Shown: positions 44,220 through 56,199, counted from the first letter of the stretch. The stretch: 64,000 nucleotides of DNA from Rhabdophis nuchalis (GCA_039707465.1 CM077652.1:37647118-37711117); one strand, 5' to 3'. Made by a program: numbers and translations. Notes: generated by a model not told the origin, from the sequence alone.

Positions 44220-44885
44220 CCCGCTTTTCTCCTGCAGACCCCGATGGAATTTCTACAGGACCCCTTCGCTCAGCCCAGGGCAGGGGGCCGCAAGAGCATC
44301 ATCAGCAAAGCCAACATGATCGGGAATTTATGCCAACCGTCACTGTAATCTCTCTTGCATACATAATGCTGGTCCTGGCACTTCCAAGAGGGGCCTGTAG
44401 AGCTAGACAAGATTCAAAAAGGGCAAGCAAGATAATCAAGGAGCTGAAGCAATTTTCTTTAGCTCAATAAAGGTTATGAGGGTTTTAATTTAGGGGAAAG
44501 GGAGATAAATGAGCGGCTGATGGTGGTGAATGCAGCGGGTGAGAGGATCAGACAGTGGAATGGAAAGATTAGAAGGGGGGATCAGGCGCTGTGAAATCCT
44601 GCCCAGCCCAGCCATAGAAGCTCTCTCCAACGACACGTCTGATGAAAAAGCTGCCCTGGAGGCCCTCGGGGCCACGGTTGAAACCACTCTGAGCAGATTT
44701 CTGCTGCGCTCTCTCTGCAATTGACTCTCCCGTAATTTAACCCTTTGCTTCATGTCTGTCTTCTGGAGTAACCACAGACAACTCTGCCCACTGTCTACCT
44801 GAAATCCCTTCAGGTGCTTGGAGAAAGCCATTGGGCTTGCCTGCAGTCTTGGTGTCTCCAGAGTCTCCAACCAGGGCCTCCAACT
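44220..44885. other. No gene recognised
   Basis: Unassigned sequence with short open frames only. Confidence 0.4.
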
Positions 44886-44889
44886 GCTC

Positions 44890-45180
44890 TTAATTTCCCC
44901 ATCCTTCATCTTCTTGCTTCTTCTCCTGGGTTATCCATATTCTTCCCAACATGCAGTGTCCAGATCTGGACACACAATTTTCTAGGACCAAGGCGAAGTG
45001 TTTTTAATTTTTGTAGCTGCCTCACCGTGCTGGGTCATATTCAGTCTATGATGCACCAGGGAATACTGTATCTCTCCCACCCTCCCTCTCCCTCTTCCCA
45101 AATATCCAGACATTGGGATCACATTGGGTTCAGGACAGAATAGGAGAGGGTCAGATAGTTTCAAAGGCAGAGGATCAGTA
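44890..45180 (-). pseudogene. CR1 LINE fragment, reversed
   Basis: CAGTGTCCAGATCTGGACAC, then a GTTGTAGCTGCCTC-like stretch and TCATATTCAGTCTATG follow the order of the reversed CR1 reverse-transcriptase region. It is diverged. Confidence 0.55.
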
Positions 45181-45249
45181 GAATACTAGTTAACAGCCCA
45201 AATCTGCAAAGCTAAGGCCCAGAATGAACTATGACTTGCAATAAATATC

Positions 45250-45650
45250 AAAAATAATTCTAAAAATATTTCTTTCAAAACATAAAAAATAAGGGGGGGA
45301 ACTCAAGGAAATGATTGATCTGCTGTTGGGAGAAGGAGGCAAGGAGAAAGCGGAAGGGCTTCATTCATTCTTTGCATCTGTCTTTACACAAAAGGGAAAA
45401 AAATAGCCCACCCTAACAAACACAGTGGGAGACAGATTAGGAATAGAAGTCAAAACAGGCAAGAAATGGTAAGACAACCCTTCTCCATTCGACATGATTT
45501 CAAATTACCAGGACCAGAGGGATTCCATCCCAGAATTCAGAAGGCGCTGGCAGATGTGACCTCAGAACCATTGAGCCACATCTTTCAAAGATCCTGGATC
45601 ACCGGGGATCTACCAGAGGGTTGGAAAAGAGCTGATGTGATTAGGCTGCC
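45250..45650 (+). pseudogene. CR1 LINE ORF2 fragment
   Basis: The plus frame from about 45490 to 45645 reads LPGPEGFHPRIQKALADVT, then EPLSHIFQRSW and DLPEGWKRADV. This is the CR1 reverse-transcriptase block around PGPDGIHPRVLKELAD. It is truncated on the right. Confidence 0.85.
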
Positions 45651-45654
45651 TTTT

Positions 45655-46345
45655 GGCTGGGAGGGTGGGGGTGGGGGCAGCCCCCTATGGCAACCACGGG
45701 GTCTCCCTGGGTCTCCTGTGCTGCCATCCCCAACGGTGGCTTGCCTGTGTCTTGCATAGTGATGCCAGGAGCTGCTGGTGCTGCCAGGGGTCTGGCCGTG
45801 CCCCTCCCTTCCCCCAGGCGCAGGGAGGGACCCAGAAGCAGCCGGGGGCCTCCAGCCTGCTCCTGGCCAAGGGCTGAGCTCCGGCCACTTCTGGCTTCTG
45901 CTCTAGCCTCCAGAAGAGCTCAGCCGCAGCTGCAACCCTGAAGGAGCCGCTGTGGTGGCCAGAGGCCCTCTCTGCCCTCCCCCCAGGCTGGCTTATTTCA
46001 CATTCGCTTGGCAGAGCCTGGAGAGCAGCTTGATTTGAAGTGCTTCACCTGTCAAGCCAAATTGATTTCAGCTCTGGCTTTGGGCGATAACGGCAGAGCG
46101 GCTGAGGAGGGGAAGGTCCGCCACTTGAGACACCGTTTCGGACCTCCAATGGCACGGAGAAGCGAGGACTGACTGCCCAGAAGGTGCCAAGGCCTGGCTG
46201 CTCCTGGGTACTGCCACCCTCCCTGGCAGCTGTGCCACTGGTGGCGGCCAACAGTGCCCAGAAGTAAGAGGAGGGCGGTGGCATCTTTGGTAGAGCAGCA
46301 CAGAGTGAGGGTTCAGATGTTGAGCCAGGAAAGGGAGACGTGGCT
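45655..46345. other. No gene recognised
   Basis: GC-rich unassigned sequence. Confidence 0.4.
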
Positions 46346-46348
46346 TCA

Positions 46349-46412
46349 CGGGTCCTCTGCGGAGAAGGGCGGGATATAAATGTAATAAAATAAAATAAAA
46401 ATAAATAAATAA
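46349..46412 (+). mobile_element. L2-like LINE 3' tail, about 64 bp
   Basis: GGTCCTCTGCGGAGAAGGGC through the GGGATATAAATGTAA tail and AATA repeats, nearly identical to the tails at 25091 and 40090. Confidence 0.75.
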
Positions 46413-46414
46413 GC

Positions 46415-48835
46415 CCAGCCTCACCACGCGGAGCGGCTGGGTTGAGTGTGGCCCAGTTCCTCTCTCAGCCCAGTTTACCTGACTGGGCTGGCCTTGTGGG
46501 GAAAATGGGAGGCGAAGGCTCTGCGCCCAGTGCTGAAGAACAGGCAGAGGGGCTTCTAACCCCAGGAGGGCAGTTGGCCTTCAGCCTGAGCAGCTCCCGA
46601 GAGCAGCTGCATTGCACAACGAGGGGCCTCTGGAGCATCCCTCCTCCCCTTGCAGGGATAATTCAATCAAGACAGGTGGGGAATAACCAGCCGGGGGTTC
46701 ATTAAGAATCGGGGGTTAAACAGGGAAACTGCTTAGAATGACAGAAGAGTCGGGAGAACCTTTGACTCCTTAAATGGGGCCCTTGGAGTGAAGGGGGGGG
46801 GCTTCCAAGAGGGCCAGGCCGAGCTCCCCCTGGTGTGGCAGGCGAGGCAAAGGTCAGCCCTGGCACAGTTGCCATCTTCTCTTTGGCGCTGCCAAGCCTG
46901 AGCCCTGGGAGGCTTCCAGGCCCCTCCAGTGGTGCCCAGGGGCAGGCCAGAAGAGGCCCAGAGTTGGGGTGGGAAGACCCTCCACGTACAGGGGACCCGG
47001 CCTCTTCCTCAGCCTCCTCCCTCCCTCCCTCTCCTCCTCCCGTCCGCCAGGCCCTTGTGCCAGAGGCCTCCTTGTGGGTGGCCAGCTCATGATTTAAGAG
47101 GGGGGAGCACTTTTTCTTTGTCTGTAATGAAGCCAGTCACATTTGATTGCTAAATTGCCCTCCTAACGACCGCATAACTGCTGGTGGGAGGGAGGGAGGG
47201 AGTTCAGCCCTGCAAACGAAGTGGGGGGGGTGTTCATCTTGGGGAAAGGCAAGGGTTTCCGTGGGGCTTCTTTTATAGCCAGAGAAGGCCTTGAGGGGCC
47301 TGGAGGCAGAGCCTTGCTTTGGGGACGGCGGCCGTTTGCAATGAATTTGACTTTGCAGCCTTCCTTTTCCAACTCAGCCCAATGCCCCCAGTCACCCCCC
47401 CAGGCCCATCCCTCTGCGGAGGCTCCCGAGGGGAGGGTCAGCTCTCCTCTCCTGGGGTTGCAGGGCTCAGCAGGAGGTCCGGCAGAGGGGCTGCCTAATC
47501 AGCCAGGCCAGGGGGGCTCAGCCGCTCCAGCTCTCGGGGGATGCAAAGGTTGCCCAGCCAGGAGAACAGCGGGAGGGGGGGGGGAATCTCCAGAAATCTT
47601 CCATTCTCCATCACCTGGTTTAAAGGAAGGGGGGCATTTGGGGGGGGGGGAACCCCAAGGAAACCAAATGGTGGGGGATTCAAAATAGACGATGGAGATT
47701 TGAGGGTTACGTAGTCCCAAGCTCTCCTCCTTAGTGTGTCAGTCACACGGCTGGGCTCATCCGGTCCAGCTGTGGGGGCTTGGCGGAGGGGGGCTTCCTC
47801 CTCCTGATGCCATCAGCCGTGCCAGTGATGCAGGGCAGGGAGGGTTTTGGCCTCACCAGTGGTTCTCTTGGGCCTTCGAGTCAGCCCGGTGGGGTCCCCA
47901 ACCGCTTCTCCATGGAGTCATGGACTTGGACTGAGGGCGTTGCTTCTCACCAGCATCCGATCCGGAATGGTCCTGGCCTGGCCCAGGTGGGCTCTTGAGA
48001 TGCTGTCTGTCAGGCCTCTCAGGTCCACAGGAGATCACAGACGGCGTCTCTGCGTCCTTCTGGGCTGATGGGGTGGCTCCGTAGTGACAGAGGAGAGAGA
48101 AAGCCCGCATTCTTTTATGTCGTTCAGACAGTTTTTGAGGGAGGGTTTGCTCTTTCAAAGGCGAAGGGAATAATGGGCGGAATTTTCTAGGAGGAAGATG
48201 GCTGTTCCTGGCCTCCTTTCCTGTCCGGGAGGCCAAAGAATTCACCTGCTCTTTTATGGGGTGATCATTTCTCCAGGATTCTGCAGCCCCCCCCCCCCCC
48301 GTCTTTCCTACACTGGGGATGTGGGAACCGCTCCCTCCGCATTGGGGTGCTTGTGTTCCTGACCCCCCTCTCGCTGGCCCTTGCAGCGTCTGAGGAGGGG
48401 TCCTGCCAGCCTCCCAGGAGCAGGTCTGGGTGCCCCGAGCTGTGCTGGGAGTTTGCAGCCCCCCAAGGCAGAAGAGGGGTGCTTCCCCCTCCTCTGCCAC
48501 CTGCCTCCCTCCCATCCCATCCCCTTTAGCCCTCCCCTGCTGCACCCTGCCCTTCCCTGCATCAACTAAAGCCCTGGCCCCAGAAGGCAGAGGCAAAAAT
48601 GGGCAGGTGAAATGCCTGCCAGGGCTCCATCCTTCTCGACTGTCCTGGGTGGCATCCCACCAGCCAGGCTGGAAGAAGATCCTAATCTGGACCACTGCTC
48701 CCTTGGGGGGAGAGGCATACACATGGATGAAATATGAGGTCCATTTATCAGGCCTTCTTTACAGCCAGGATTGGGGGATGCCATTTCCAGCTCAGCTACA
48801 AATCAACTCTGGAGCAGCCCCCCCCCCCCCATCAT
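46415..48835. other. GC-rich interval, no gene recognised
   Basis: Overlapping long open frames on both strands (for example 47853-48722 minus) lack any known domain. 47090-47180 is a small AT-richer island. C-runs are at 48287-48300 and 48818-48830. Confidence 0.4.
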
Positions 48836-48839
48836 CACC

Positions 48840-49520
48840 TCCAGCTTCCGAGGGGAGTTCGAGCACAGGCGCGGCAGGACGTGGAGCGATGGGAAGGGAG
48901 AAGAGCCCCTGGCTCGCTCCTTCTGCGGAGACCCTCGGAAGGCCCGTCCTGCCCGTTCTCCAGAGGAGCCCACCCGAAGGTCTTGCTAAGGGAAAGGGCT
49001 TCGCTGGAGGGGGCAGAATATTCGGAAGGGAGGCTCCACAGGCGCCCTCTTCCTCCTCCTCCTCCTTTCTAAAGCGGGGGGGGGGGGTCCTGCAGGCGCC
49101 CTCCGAGGCTCAGGGTCAGTTTTCCCAGAGGAGCCCCCCTTCCCCCATGGGCTCTGGGTGGGAGGGGAGCCCGAGGGGGCGTCTCGTGAGGAGGCAGCTG
49201 TGACGGACGCCTCCAATCGCCTCTCGTTTCGGGCAGAGGAGCCGCTCCCTCGTCCGCCTGAACCGCGCCGGGCTTCAGCCAGCGCTGCCGGCTGCGGAGC
49301 TGCTCACCGCTCGGCTGGGCCGCCCCCATCAGCTCCCCGACGGCAGCGCCAGGAGCCGCTTTCCCCAAAGGTCGTTCCCAGCTCCGGAGAGAAGCTGGCT
49401 GGCAAATGGCAAAAGGCGCGGGAGGTTCCCTTTGAATCCGGGCTGTCTGCACGGGGCTCCCGCCCTCCGACCTTCCCGGCTCAGCCGGAGGATCCGCCGC
49501 TTCCACCGGGCTGATGTCAG
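48840..49520. promoter_or_regulatory. CpG island, possible promoter of an unrecognised gene
   Basis: From 49201 to 49500 I count about 33 CpG sites in 300 bases, near the number expected from base composition, whereas most of the window is CpG-depleted. The density is about 6 per 60 bases from 48841 and up to 8 per 60 at 49201-49320. The island does not overlap a recognised repeat. Open frames cross it in both directions without a known domain. It could be a promoter or first exon. There is no TATA box or exon I can define. Confidence 0.6.
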
Positions 49521-50038
49521 CAGCAGCCCCGGCCTTGAAGCTCCCAGGTCCTCTTGACCCCCCTGGAGGGTCCCGTTCCCAGGAGTCAAGGCAGGAGCCG
49601 GTCCGACCCCAAGCCTTTAGGGATTGGGAATAGAAATATTAAAGTATCCCTGCCTGGGCATTGGAGAACGATGCAAAAATGTGAGAATGATGCAATCGGC
49701 GTTCATGTCTGGGTTGCTCTGCCCTTGTGCAGACGGGAGGTTCTATCCCCCCTGCGAATCTCCCCAGGCCTCCTGCTCTGGAGAGGACACCCCGGCTTTG
49801 CATGCAGCACACCAGAGGCTGCTTTAGGACATCTTTCCAGAGCATGACACCCTGGAGACTGAAGGATGCCAAAGCAACGCAATCCTCATTCAATGACCAC
49901 GACTTCACTGACCATTCAACGTTATGATAGCACTGAATGAGGGGAGGGCATTGGAGTAGCGTGATGATGGCCATTTGCAACATTCACTGGTGGTTTCCAG
50001 TAAGCAAAGTCAGTGGGGAAGGCGGGGGAGGTTGTAGA

Positions 50039-50423
50039 TCGGGGTGTCAAACTTGATTTCATTGAGGACCGCATCAGAGTTGTGTTGGACCTTGGGGGCG
50101 TGGCCTGTGTTGGCCTGATTGCTCTGCCAGAGCAAATGGGCTCCCAAGCTCCGTTTTCGGTTGGGATGGCCTCCTGCAAGCCTCTGCCAGTGAAAACGGA
50201 GCTCGGGAGCTCTGCCCATGGCCCTCGGGAGCCCCTTTTGGCCTGAGACAGCCTCCTGCAAGCCTCTGCCAGGGAAAATGCAGCCCTCCTGAGCTCCATT
50301 TTTGTTGGCAGAGGCACCATGGACCAGTCCCTGGCTGTTTCCTGGGTGGCCCCACGGGTCAGATCTAAGCACATGCATACATGGGCCAAATCTGGTCCCG
50401 AGACCTTGAGTGTGACACCCCAG
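50039..50423. mobile_element. hAT-like element (about 385 bp)
   Basis: The ends GGGGTGTCAAACT and, reversed, GGGGTGTCACACT form terminal inverted repeats of hAT type. The interior has repeated CTCCTGCAAGCCTCTGCCAG segments. I could not find an 8-bp duplication at the borders. Confidence 0.6.
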
Positions 50424-50589
50424 GTCACTATGACTGCACAGGATTCGCCTAAGGACAGCAACAGGCATGGCTGCAACTGCTGTCTTAGGCCAATAGCCTT
50501 TGGAATTACCAGTCCCAGTTATCATCCTTCAGCAAGAATTACCTGTAATTAATCCCCCAAAACAGTGATAGAAGGAGTGACATAAAGGG

Positions 50590-51600
50590 TATAAATTAGT
50601 TATAATTTTTATTAAGAATTTTGTTACAATAATATCTAATCTTAAAGAAAAATTGGACTAGAAAGGAGTGAAAAGTGAAAAAAGAATACAATAAAGAGAA
50701 ACGAGAGGTATAAAGAAGTGATTTCCAACATTCATCACAAATGCAAACAAATTTAGTGAATCTTCACCCCCCTCGAAGGTTGCCAGAAGTAACAACATGC
50801 CGTATTTAACTTTGATCAACTAAAGCAACTTTATATTTATTTTATTTCTAATAATCTTTAGTTCATCCAAATATTGTCCCTTTGATTTCACTTCTTCTTT
50901 GTCCCATCGCATGGAGTTCTTCAAGGCTTTAACAAGTGTCTTTTGTACATCTAATAAAAATTATCTAGGTCACTTTCTTGGCTTATCATTTGTATTTCCC
51001 TTTTAGATTTTGAAATCTCAACCAGATTTTTTTATAAATCAGGGAAATAACCTTTCTAAGTTATTCTCTAACTTGTCAGTTATAAACCCACTTCTTGATA
51101 CCATCACTAACTTGCCAGCTAAAATTGGTTCTACATCTGTCATTTCTTCAATAAATATTTCAAATATAAGTTTATCTATAGAAGCAAACATCGTTACTGA
51201 CCTTGTTGATATTGTGGCTACTGCTTTCTGATCCCATTCTTCAAAAGTCTCCTTCAAGTATTTTTATGGTTTATGGTTACGGTATGTTTTGCAATATTTT
51301 GCACGCTTGTAAATTTTCCCTTGCCTAAAACTTTAGTCTTGTCTAGTGTCCAATTTTTGAAATCATGAAATTGCTTCTCCTTGTTAACTTGTAAAAACCA
51401 AAGTACAGTAGAATATATTTCTTACACAAGTCCAATTTATACCTTATAATTCCAAAATCTTATTGTAAAAGTTTCAAGATTCCAAATTTATTTTAACCCT
51501 TAGTGCATTTATAACTTTCTAAGACCTAAATCTTATTTAGCTCCTTGCTATTTATTTCAGTTTCTTTAAATTCTTCTATTTCAAGGTTGCTGATACACAA
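50590..51600 (-). pseudogene. AT-rich LINE-like block, possibly L1 5' part
   Basis: About 1 kb of AT-rich DNA with minus-strand frames such as 51039-51257 (72 codons, charged). Composition and position suggest L1 5' UTR/ORF1, but I see no diagnostic motif. Confidence 0.3.
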
Positions 51601-51639
51601 ACACACACAAACATACAAACACACACCACAGTATATTAG

Positions 51640-52165
51640 AAGCAGGAATATTTACTGCAGTTTAAGCAGATAACAGCAGACAGGAAAATGCCTCATAAAG
51701 AATGCTTGCCTGAAGGGAGCCAAATTCAGTCCAAGAAGCAGGAGCATCATCCAAAACCGTTGCCAAGAATCACAGGATGCCAAACAGGTCAAGAGTCACA
51801 AACAAGGAGCAAGAACATAACTTGGAGCCAAGACTTGAGAGCCAAATGGTTTTCTCTGACAAGGACTGTAAACACAGGAGCCAACTAAATCTTTCTGCAG
51901 CCAGCTGGCTGCAATTCCTCATATCTTGGTGCCCTTTGTTTCATAAGAAGCTTCACTGAGGAACATTGTTCTCCTCGCTTCAGTACATGCTTGGGGATTG
52001 CGCCTTGTCATCTGACACTATAGCTGAACAGGAGATTCCTGTGCCTGGTCAGCTTCAGTTGAATTCTGGCCTGCTGCGTCCAGAGGCTGACCATCCTGAA
52101 GCATGGGCTCACCTGAAGCAACATCATCAAACTCAAGGTCAGAGGCAGACTCTGAATCTTGGTTC
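51640..52165 (-). mobile_element. LTR-like repeat, reversed copy
   Basis: On the minus strand it ends with CTGCTGTTATCTGCTTAAAC and a CTGCAGTAAATATTCC stretch, matched at 56560-56600 in the opposite orientation. The shared CAGCCAGCTGGCTGCAG palindrome lies near 51900 and near 56390. An acidic minus-strand frame ends at a stop at 52018-52020. The outer borders are uncertain. Confidence 0.6.
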
Positions 52166-52639
52166 CTATCAATCCTTCAGCTTATGGTTAAAATTTTCTT
52201 TCGGGATTGAAGGCTGGCTCATCTGGCGTTTTTCAAACTTGTCATTCTGAAGATCTCCAATAATTAAGAAGTAGTTAATGAGCAATTTCCAAAAATGATT
52301 AGAAAATAAAGTCAGCAAACTTGGTGTCCTTTAAACTTCTTCATGGTTATGAGCAAATTGTCTCCCAAGGAGTGGCAAGATTCCTTTGCCACTCCTTGGG
52401 GCTTCATTCTGCCCACGTGAGAGCCTTGCCCAGTGTGTGCTGAACCAAGATGATAATGGGTTTAGCTAGAAAGGCAATGGCCTCTGTTGAAAGACCAATG
52501 AAAGTGCCAACATTGGACCAGGCACCACAAAGCGGATGAATGAATCCTGAAATGATGCAAAATCTCAAGCTGACTCTGGTGTTTCCCTGCTGTCCTCTAC
52601 CAGACTAAGCAAGCCCTCCTCCTCCCCAAGGCTTCCTAG

Positions 52640-54060
52640 CCAGCTTTTCCTTCCAGATTTTCGCCATCTTGATTGCTCCCACTCAGACATACTTCAGGTG
52701 CCCCAAACTGGAGGCAATAGTCCATCCAACACAATTATATGTAGGAAATGATAACTCTGAACTAAGCCATCGTTGTCCAGGATTTTACCTGCTTGCATCA
52801 CATTCTTGGTGCAGGTTCAGCTTGTGATCCACTTTGCCCAGCATTTAGATTATTTTTTGCATTTACCCAACATGTCATCCTCTGCTTGTTTCCTTGATTT
52901 TTCCTACCCCAATGTAGGACAGGATGTTTGCCAGTTGAATTCTGAAGTTGAAGTGAGGTTTGCCCAGCAAGATGAATTTCTATTCCAGCTTGTCAAGATC
53001 CCCCTGAATTTTGACATTGTTCCTCAAATGGTGCTATTCCTCATCCCCACTCCCCTTTATGTCCCCTCCAGTTTAATAAACCCTCATCCACATCCGTCAT
53101 ATATATTGAATGGCCCAGGGGTGGCGTGGAGTCCTGCAGCCCCTTGGCGTTCCCCTTCAGTGTGTTGCAGGCCCCTTGAAGCAATCCAACTTATGGGCAG
53201 GATCATTCAATCAGCCCTGCATCCATGCAATAGCAGAGCTACAGCAGTCTGGCCATTGAGTGACAGGCTAGGAATGCAGAGACGCAGCTTCCTGTGAGGT
53301 GCTCCAACTTTTTCAGGCCTTAGATCGGTGATGGTGAACCTTTTGTGGCTTGCGTGGCAAAAGTAGGGGAAGCACGGGGGGGGGGGTTGTGCACGGGGGT
53401 GCCACACCCATAATGCTATGCACACGACCCCAGCACACATGTGCACATGACCAGTGCTCCCTGCATTCTTGGCGTACTTTTTTCTGAGGCCATTTTTCAC
53501 CCTCTGGAGGCTTGAAGCCCCCAGAGCACGAAAAACCGGCCCTACAGGCAAACCAGAGGTTCAGGAATGTTCTTCCAGTTTGCTCGTAGAGCCGGTTTTA
53601 GCCCTCCGGAGCCTTCGGGAGGCTTCGCGTGCCCCGACAAATGGCTCCGTGTGCCACATGTGCCGTAGGTTCGCCCTCACGGCCTTAGATTCTCTCTTTT
53701 TAAAAAAATCTTCATTTTACAGCCTCCTTGCTAGAACCTCATGGCAGCCTTGGTCAAGTGCTTTGCTGAAGTCAAAGGTTGCTGGATCCTCTGGATTCCT
53801 GTCTTTAATTAAAACGGCCACTTTATGAAACAAGGAGATCGAGTTGCTTTGGCATGAATTGTTTTGAATACGTTCATGCTGGGTTTTTCCTTTTGCCAAG
53901 CAACGTATTTCCATCTGACCTAAAGCAGAACTAAGAGGATCAATTATTTCCTGCAATTTAGAAAACGACTTTCCTGTTGCTACAGCCTGAAATGGCATCT
54001 GCGTTTTGTGTAGCTACATCGGAATGTTACTTCAAGTTCACTTTCTAGTTAGCCACTGTA
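52640..54060 (-). pseudogene. CR1 LINE ORF2, reversed, interrupted by a hAT element
   Basis: The left part holds GTGCAGGTTCAGCTTGTG and TCAAGATCCCCCTGAATT. The right part reads on the minus strand HKVAVLIKDRNPEDPATFDF and SKALDQGCHEVL, matching the CR1 reverse transcriptase catalytic region (DFSKAFD). The hAT element at 53326-53682 lies between them. Confidence 0.7.
53326..53682. mobile_element. Non-autonomous hAT element (357 bp) with perfect target duplication
   Basis: The terminal repeats CGGTGATGGTGAACC and GGTTCGCCCTCACGG are 12 of 15 complementary. Perfect 8-bp duplications CCTTAGAT flank it at 53318-53325 and 53683-53690. It belongs to the same family as 59380-59791. Confidence 0.9.
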
Positions 54061-54159
54061 ACGCGAACGTCTGCCCTGCAGGTGTTTTCCCCTCCTATCC
54101 TTGTGCCTTCTCTTTCCTAGATGGAAAACCACCTTTCATTCTGTTAATATATATATCTA

Positions 54160-54392
54160 TATGTTAGTTTTATGAGCTGATTGTTGTGGAACAATTGTTA
54201 TATATATGTAAATGTTTCACAACAACCTGTCATTATTAGGCCCCAATTAAGGGAGGAGACATACTGTTTCCCTTACTGCCTATCGGCTCATCACTAGAGA
54301 CCATCCAGACAGCAAGCCAAGAATTACGTTGTATAATATTTTAGATATGTGTGTTAGTTGATCAGTTGATCAGCTCATAAAACTAACACATA
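54160..54392. mobile_element. Inverted-repeat element, about 233 bp
   Basis: TATGTTAGTTTTATGAGCTG (54160-54179) recurs reversed as CAGCTCATAAAACTAACACA (54371-54390), with a 20-base identical core in inverse orientation. TA-rich runs border both ends. The same arm occurs once at about 24380. The class is unknown; TA-rich borders suggest a Tc1/mariner-type MITE. Confidence 0.6.
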
Positions 54393-54431
54393 TATATATA
54401 ATTATATATATCAAGAAAACATTTGATAAAG

Positions 54432-54521
54432 CAGTGCAACTTTAAGACCTGTGGACTTCAACTCCCAGTGTTCTAGGGGATGGTCCCTGTGCCTTAAAGA
54501 TGCCAAGGCTGAGAATCACTG
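54432..54521. mobile_element. Mini hAT-like element (90 bp)
   Basis: It starts CAGTG and ends CACTG. The flanking 8-mers TGATAAAG (54424-54431) and TGATCAAG (54522-54529) agree at 7 of 8 positions. The body contains TGTGGACTTCAACTCCCAG and a diverged inverse of its end, a pattern I recognise from abundant squamate short hAT elements. Confidence 0.75.
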
Positions 54522-54909
54522 TGATCAAGAGTTTCACGATATTTGGAGGGAACGAGGTGGATAAAAGTTAGCAAAGGTTATAATGGTCCAAGGATCATCA
54601 AAAAACAAACAAACCCCAAAGTAATTGCAAACTACCCAGCGTTTGTAAGGGAAGAGAGACCTTTTGAATTTCAAATGACACCAAACTGAGGGTTTGGTTA
54701 ACACGCCAGAGATGGCAACACTGTTCAAGGGATGTGAACCAAATCAAACAGGATGATATTCAGTGATGATAAATATCCTGCATCTGGCTAGGAAAAATCA
54801 GCTGCAGGACCAAGGAGGCTTGGCATAGTTTTAGAGCATGTAAAAGGATTTAGGGGCCCTGGTAAACTATCCACTCTTGGCATAGTTCTCATTATAATGA
54901 TGCACAGAA

Positions 54910-55290
54910 CATAGAATAATAGAGTTGGAAGGGGCCTTGGAGGTCTTCTAGTCCAACCCTCTGCTCAAGCAGGAGACCCTGTACCATTTCCAATCTCTTT
55001 TAAAAGCCTCCAGTGATGGAGCACCCACAACTTCTTGAAGCAAGCCATTCCACTGGTTGATTGTTCTCACTCTCAGGAAATTTCTCCTTAGTTCTAGGTT
55101 GCTTCTCTCCTTGATCAGTTTCCTCCCATTGCTCCTCATCTTGCTTTTTGGTGCTTTGGAAAATAGTTTGACCCCATCATTGCAGGAGCCCTCAAATATT
55201 GGAAGATGCTATCATGTCACCCCTGGTCCTTCTTTTCATTAGACGAGAGATAACCAGTTCCTGCAACTGTTCTACACACATGCAGATGGC
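54910..55290 (-). mobile_element. CR1 LINE 3' end
   Basis: It opens with ATAGAATAATAGAGTTGGAAG, the reversed CR1 terminal repeat. The minus frame (54948-55139) includes LRRNFLRVRTINQWNGLLQE and APSLEAFKRD, the C-terminus of CR1 ORF2. Confidence 0.9.
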
Positions 55291-55299
55291 AGTGTACGG

Positions 55300-55930
55300 G
55301 TCTTGTATTCCATATTACTCTCCTCCTCTGTTTAATCCTGATAGTTTTCTACTTGACCATGAATAGGAGAGCCTTGTAACCAGCCATTGTTTTCATGCCT
55401 TTAAGACATTCCTTCCTCACAATCCTCCAAGGCAAATTTCACATTCACGTTTTAAGCTTCCATGTAGATTGAGTTGGATTCGCACCTTCAAGTCATTGTG
55501 GACTGCAGAACAGTGCAATTCCTTTAACTCAAAAGTTTCTGCATCATTAATCGGTACATAAAATTCAAGGAAAGCTTTCAAAAGGCAATATTTCCAAGGC
55601 CTTTTCTATCCAGTCATCTCCATCTGTATTGGCACTTGAAATTCCAGCTGAAGATGAGACACTTTGAGCCCCTTCTAAAGACAGATGTTCCTGGGGTGAG
55701 CGGATCTGCTGAATGGGACCTTCCGTTAGTGTGAAAGTTCAATTGTCATCTCAAATTGTTAAAGACTCTCTTTACCAGCAGCTGCATTATTCCAGCCCTT
55801 CTTCTTGTGTTCACAATTTTGATTAAATTAAGGACAGAAACATTCCTGGCCAAGCTGTCCATTCTTCAACAGCTTGGCATGTAGAGAATGTTAGAATTAA
55901 AGAGCGGAGATGCCAACTCTCAGTTCAACA
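55300..55930. other. No family assigned
   Basis: Sequence between two CR1 pieces. It may be part of the same or another LINE, but I found no motif. Confidence 0.35.
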
Positions 55931-55939
55931 TTTTCTACC

Positions 55940-56130
55940 GATTCCATCATAACGATTCCATTAATGGACCAATCATTTCCTTGACTTTTTTCCTTGTTTT
56001 TTACATGTTGAAAGAGGCTTTTTGGGTTGTTTTTGACTTTAGTCGCAAGCCGTGGTTCAATTTGAGCCTTAGCTTGACTGACTTCCTATTTGCTGATATT
56101 CAGGTACCTTAGTTACGTGCCCCTCTTTCC
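55940..56130 (-). pseudogene. CR1 LINE ORF2 fragment, upstream of the reverse transcriptase
   Basis: On the minus strand it reads EVSQAKAQIEPRLATKVKNN, then PKSLFQHVKNKEK. This is the segment linking endonuclease and reverse transcriptase in CR1. Confidence 0.75.
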
Positions 56131-56199
56131 ACTTTGAATACTTGTTCTTTTTGTCCTGTAATTGTCAGCTTCAGGATTGTCAGTCTCAGGATTCATGAA

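Noticed and set aside
47853..48722. 289-codon minus-strand frame and the overlapping 48430-49203 plus frame
   Set aside because: Low-complexity proline, glycine and arginine-rich translation with no known domain. They overlap each other and a C-run.
50039..50423. An 8-bp target duplication around this hAT-like element
   Set aside because: Candidate flanks GTTGTAGA and GTCACTAT do not match, so no duplication is claimed.
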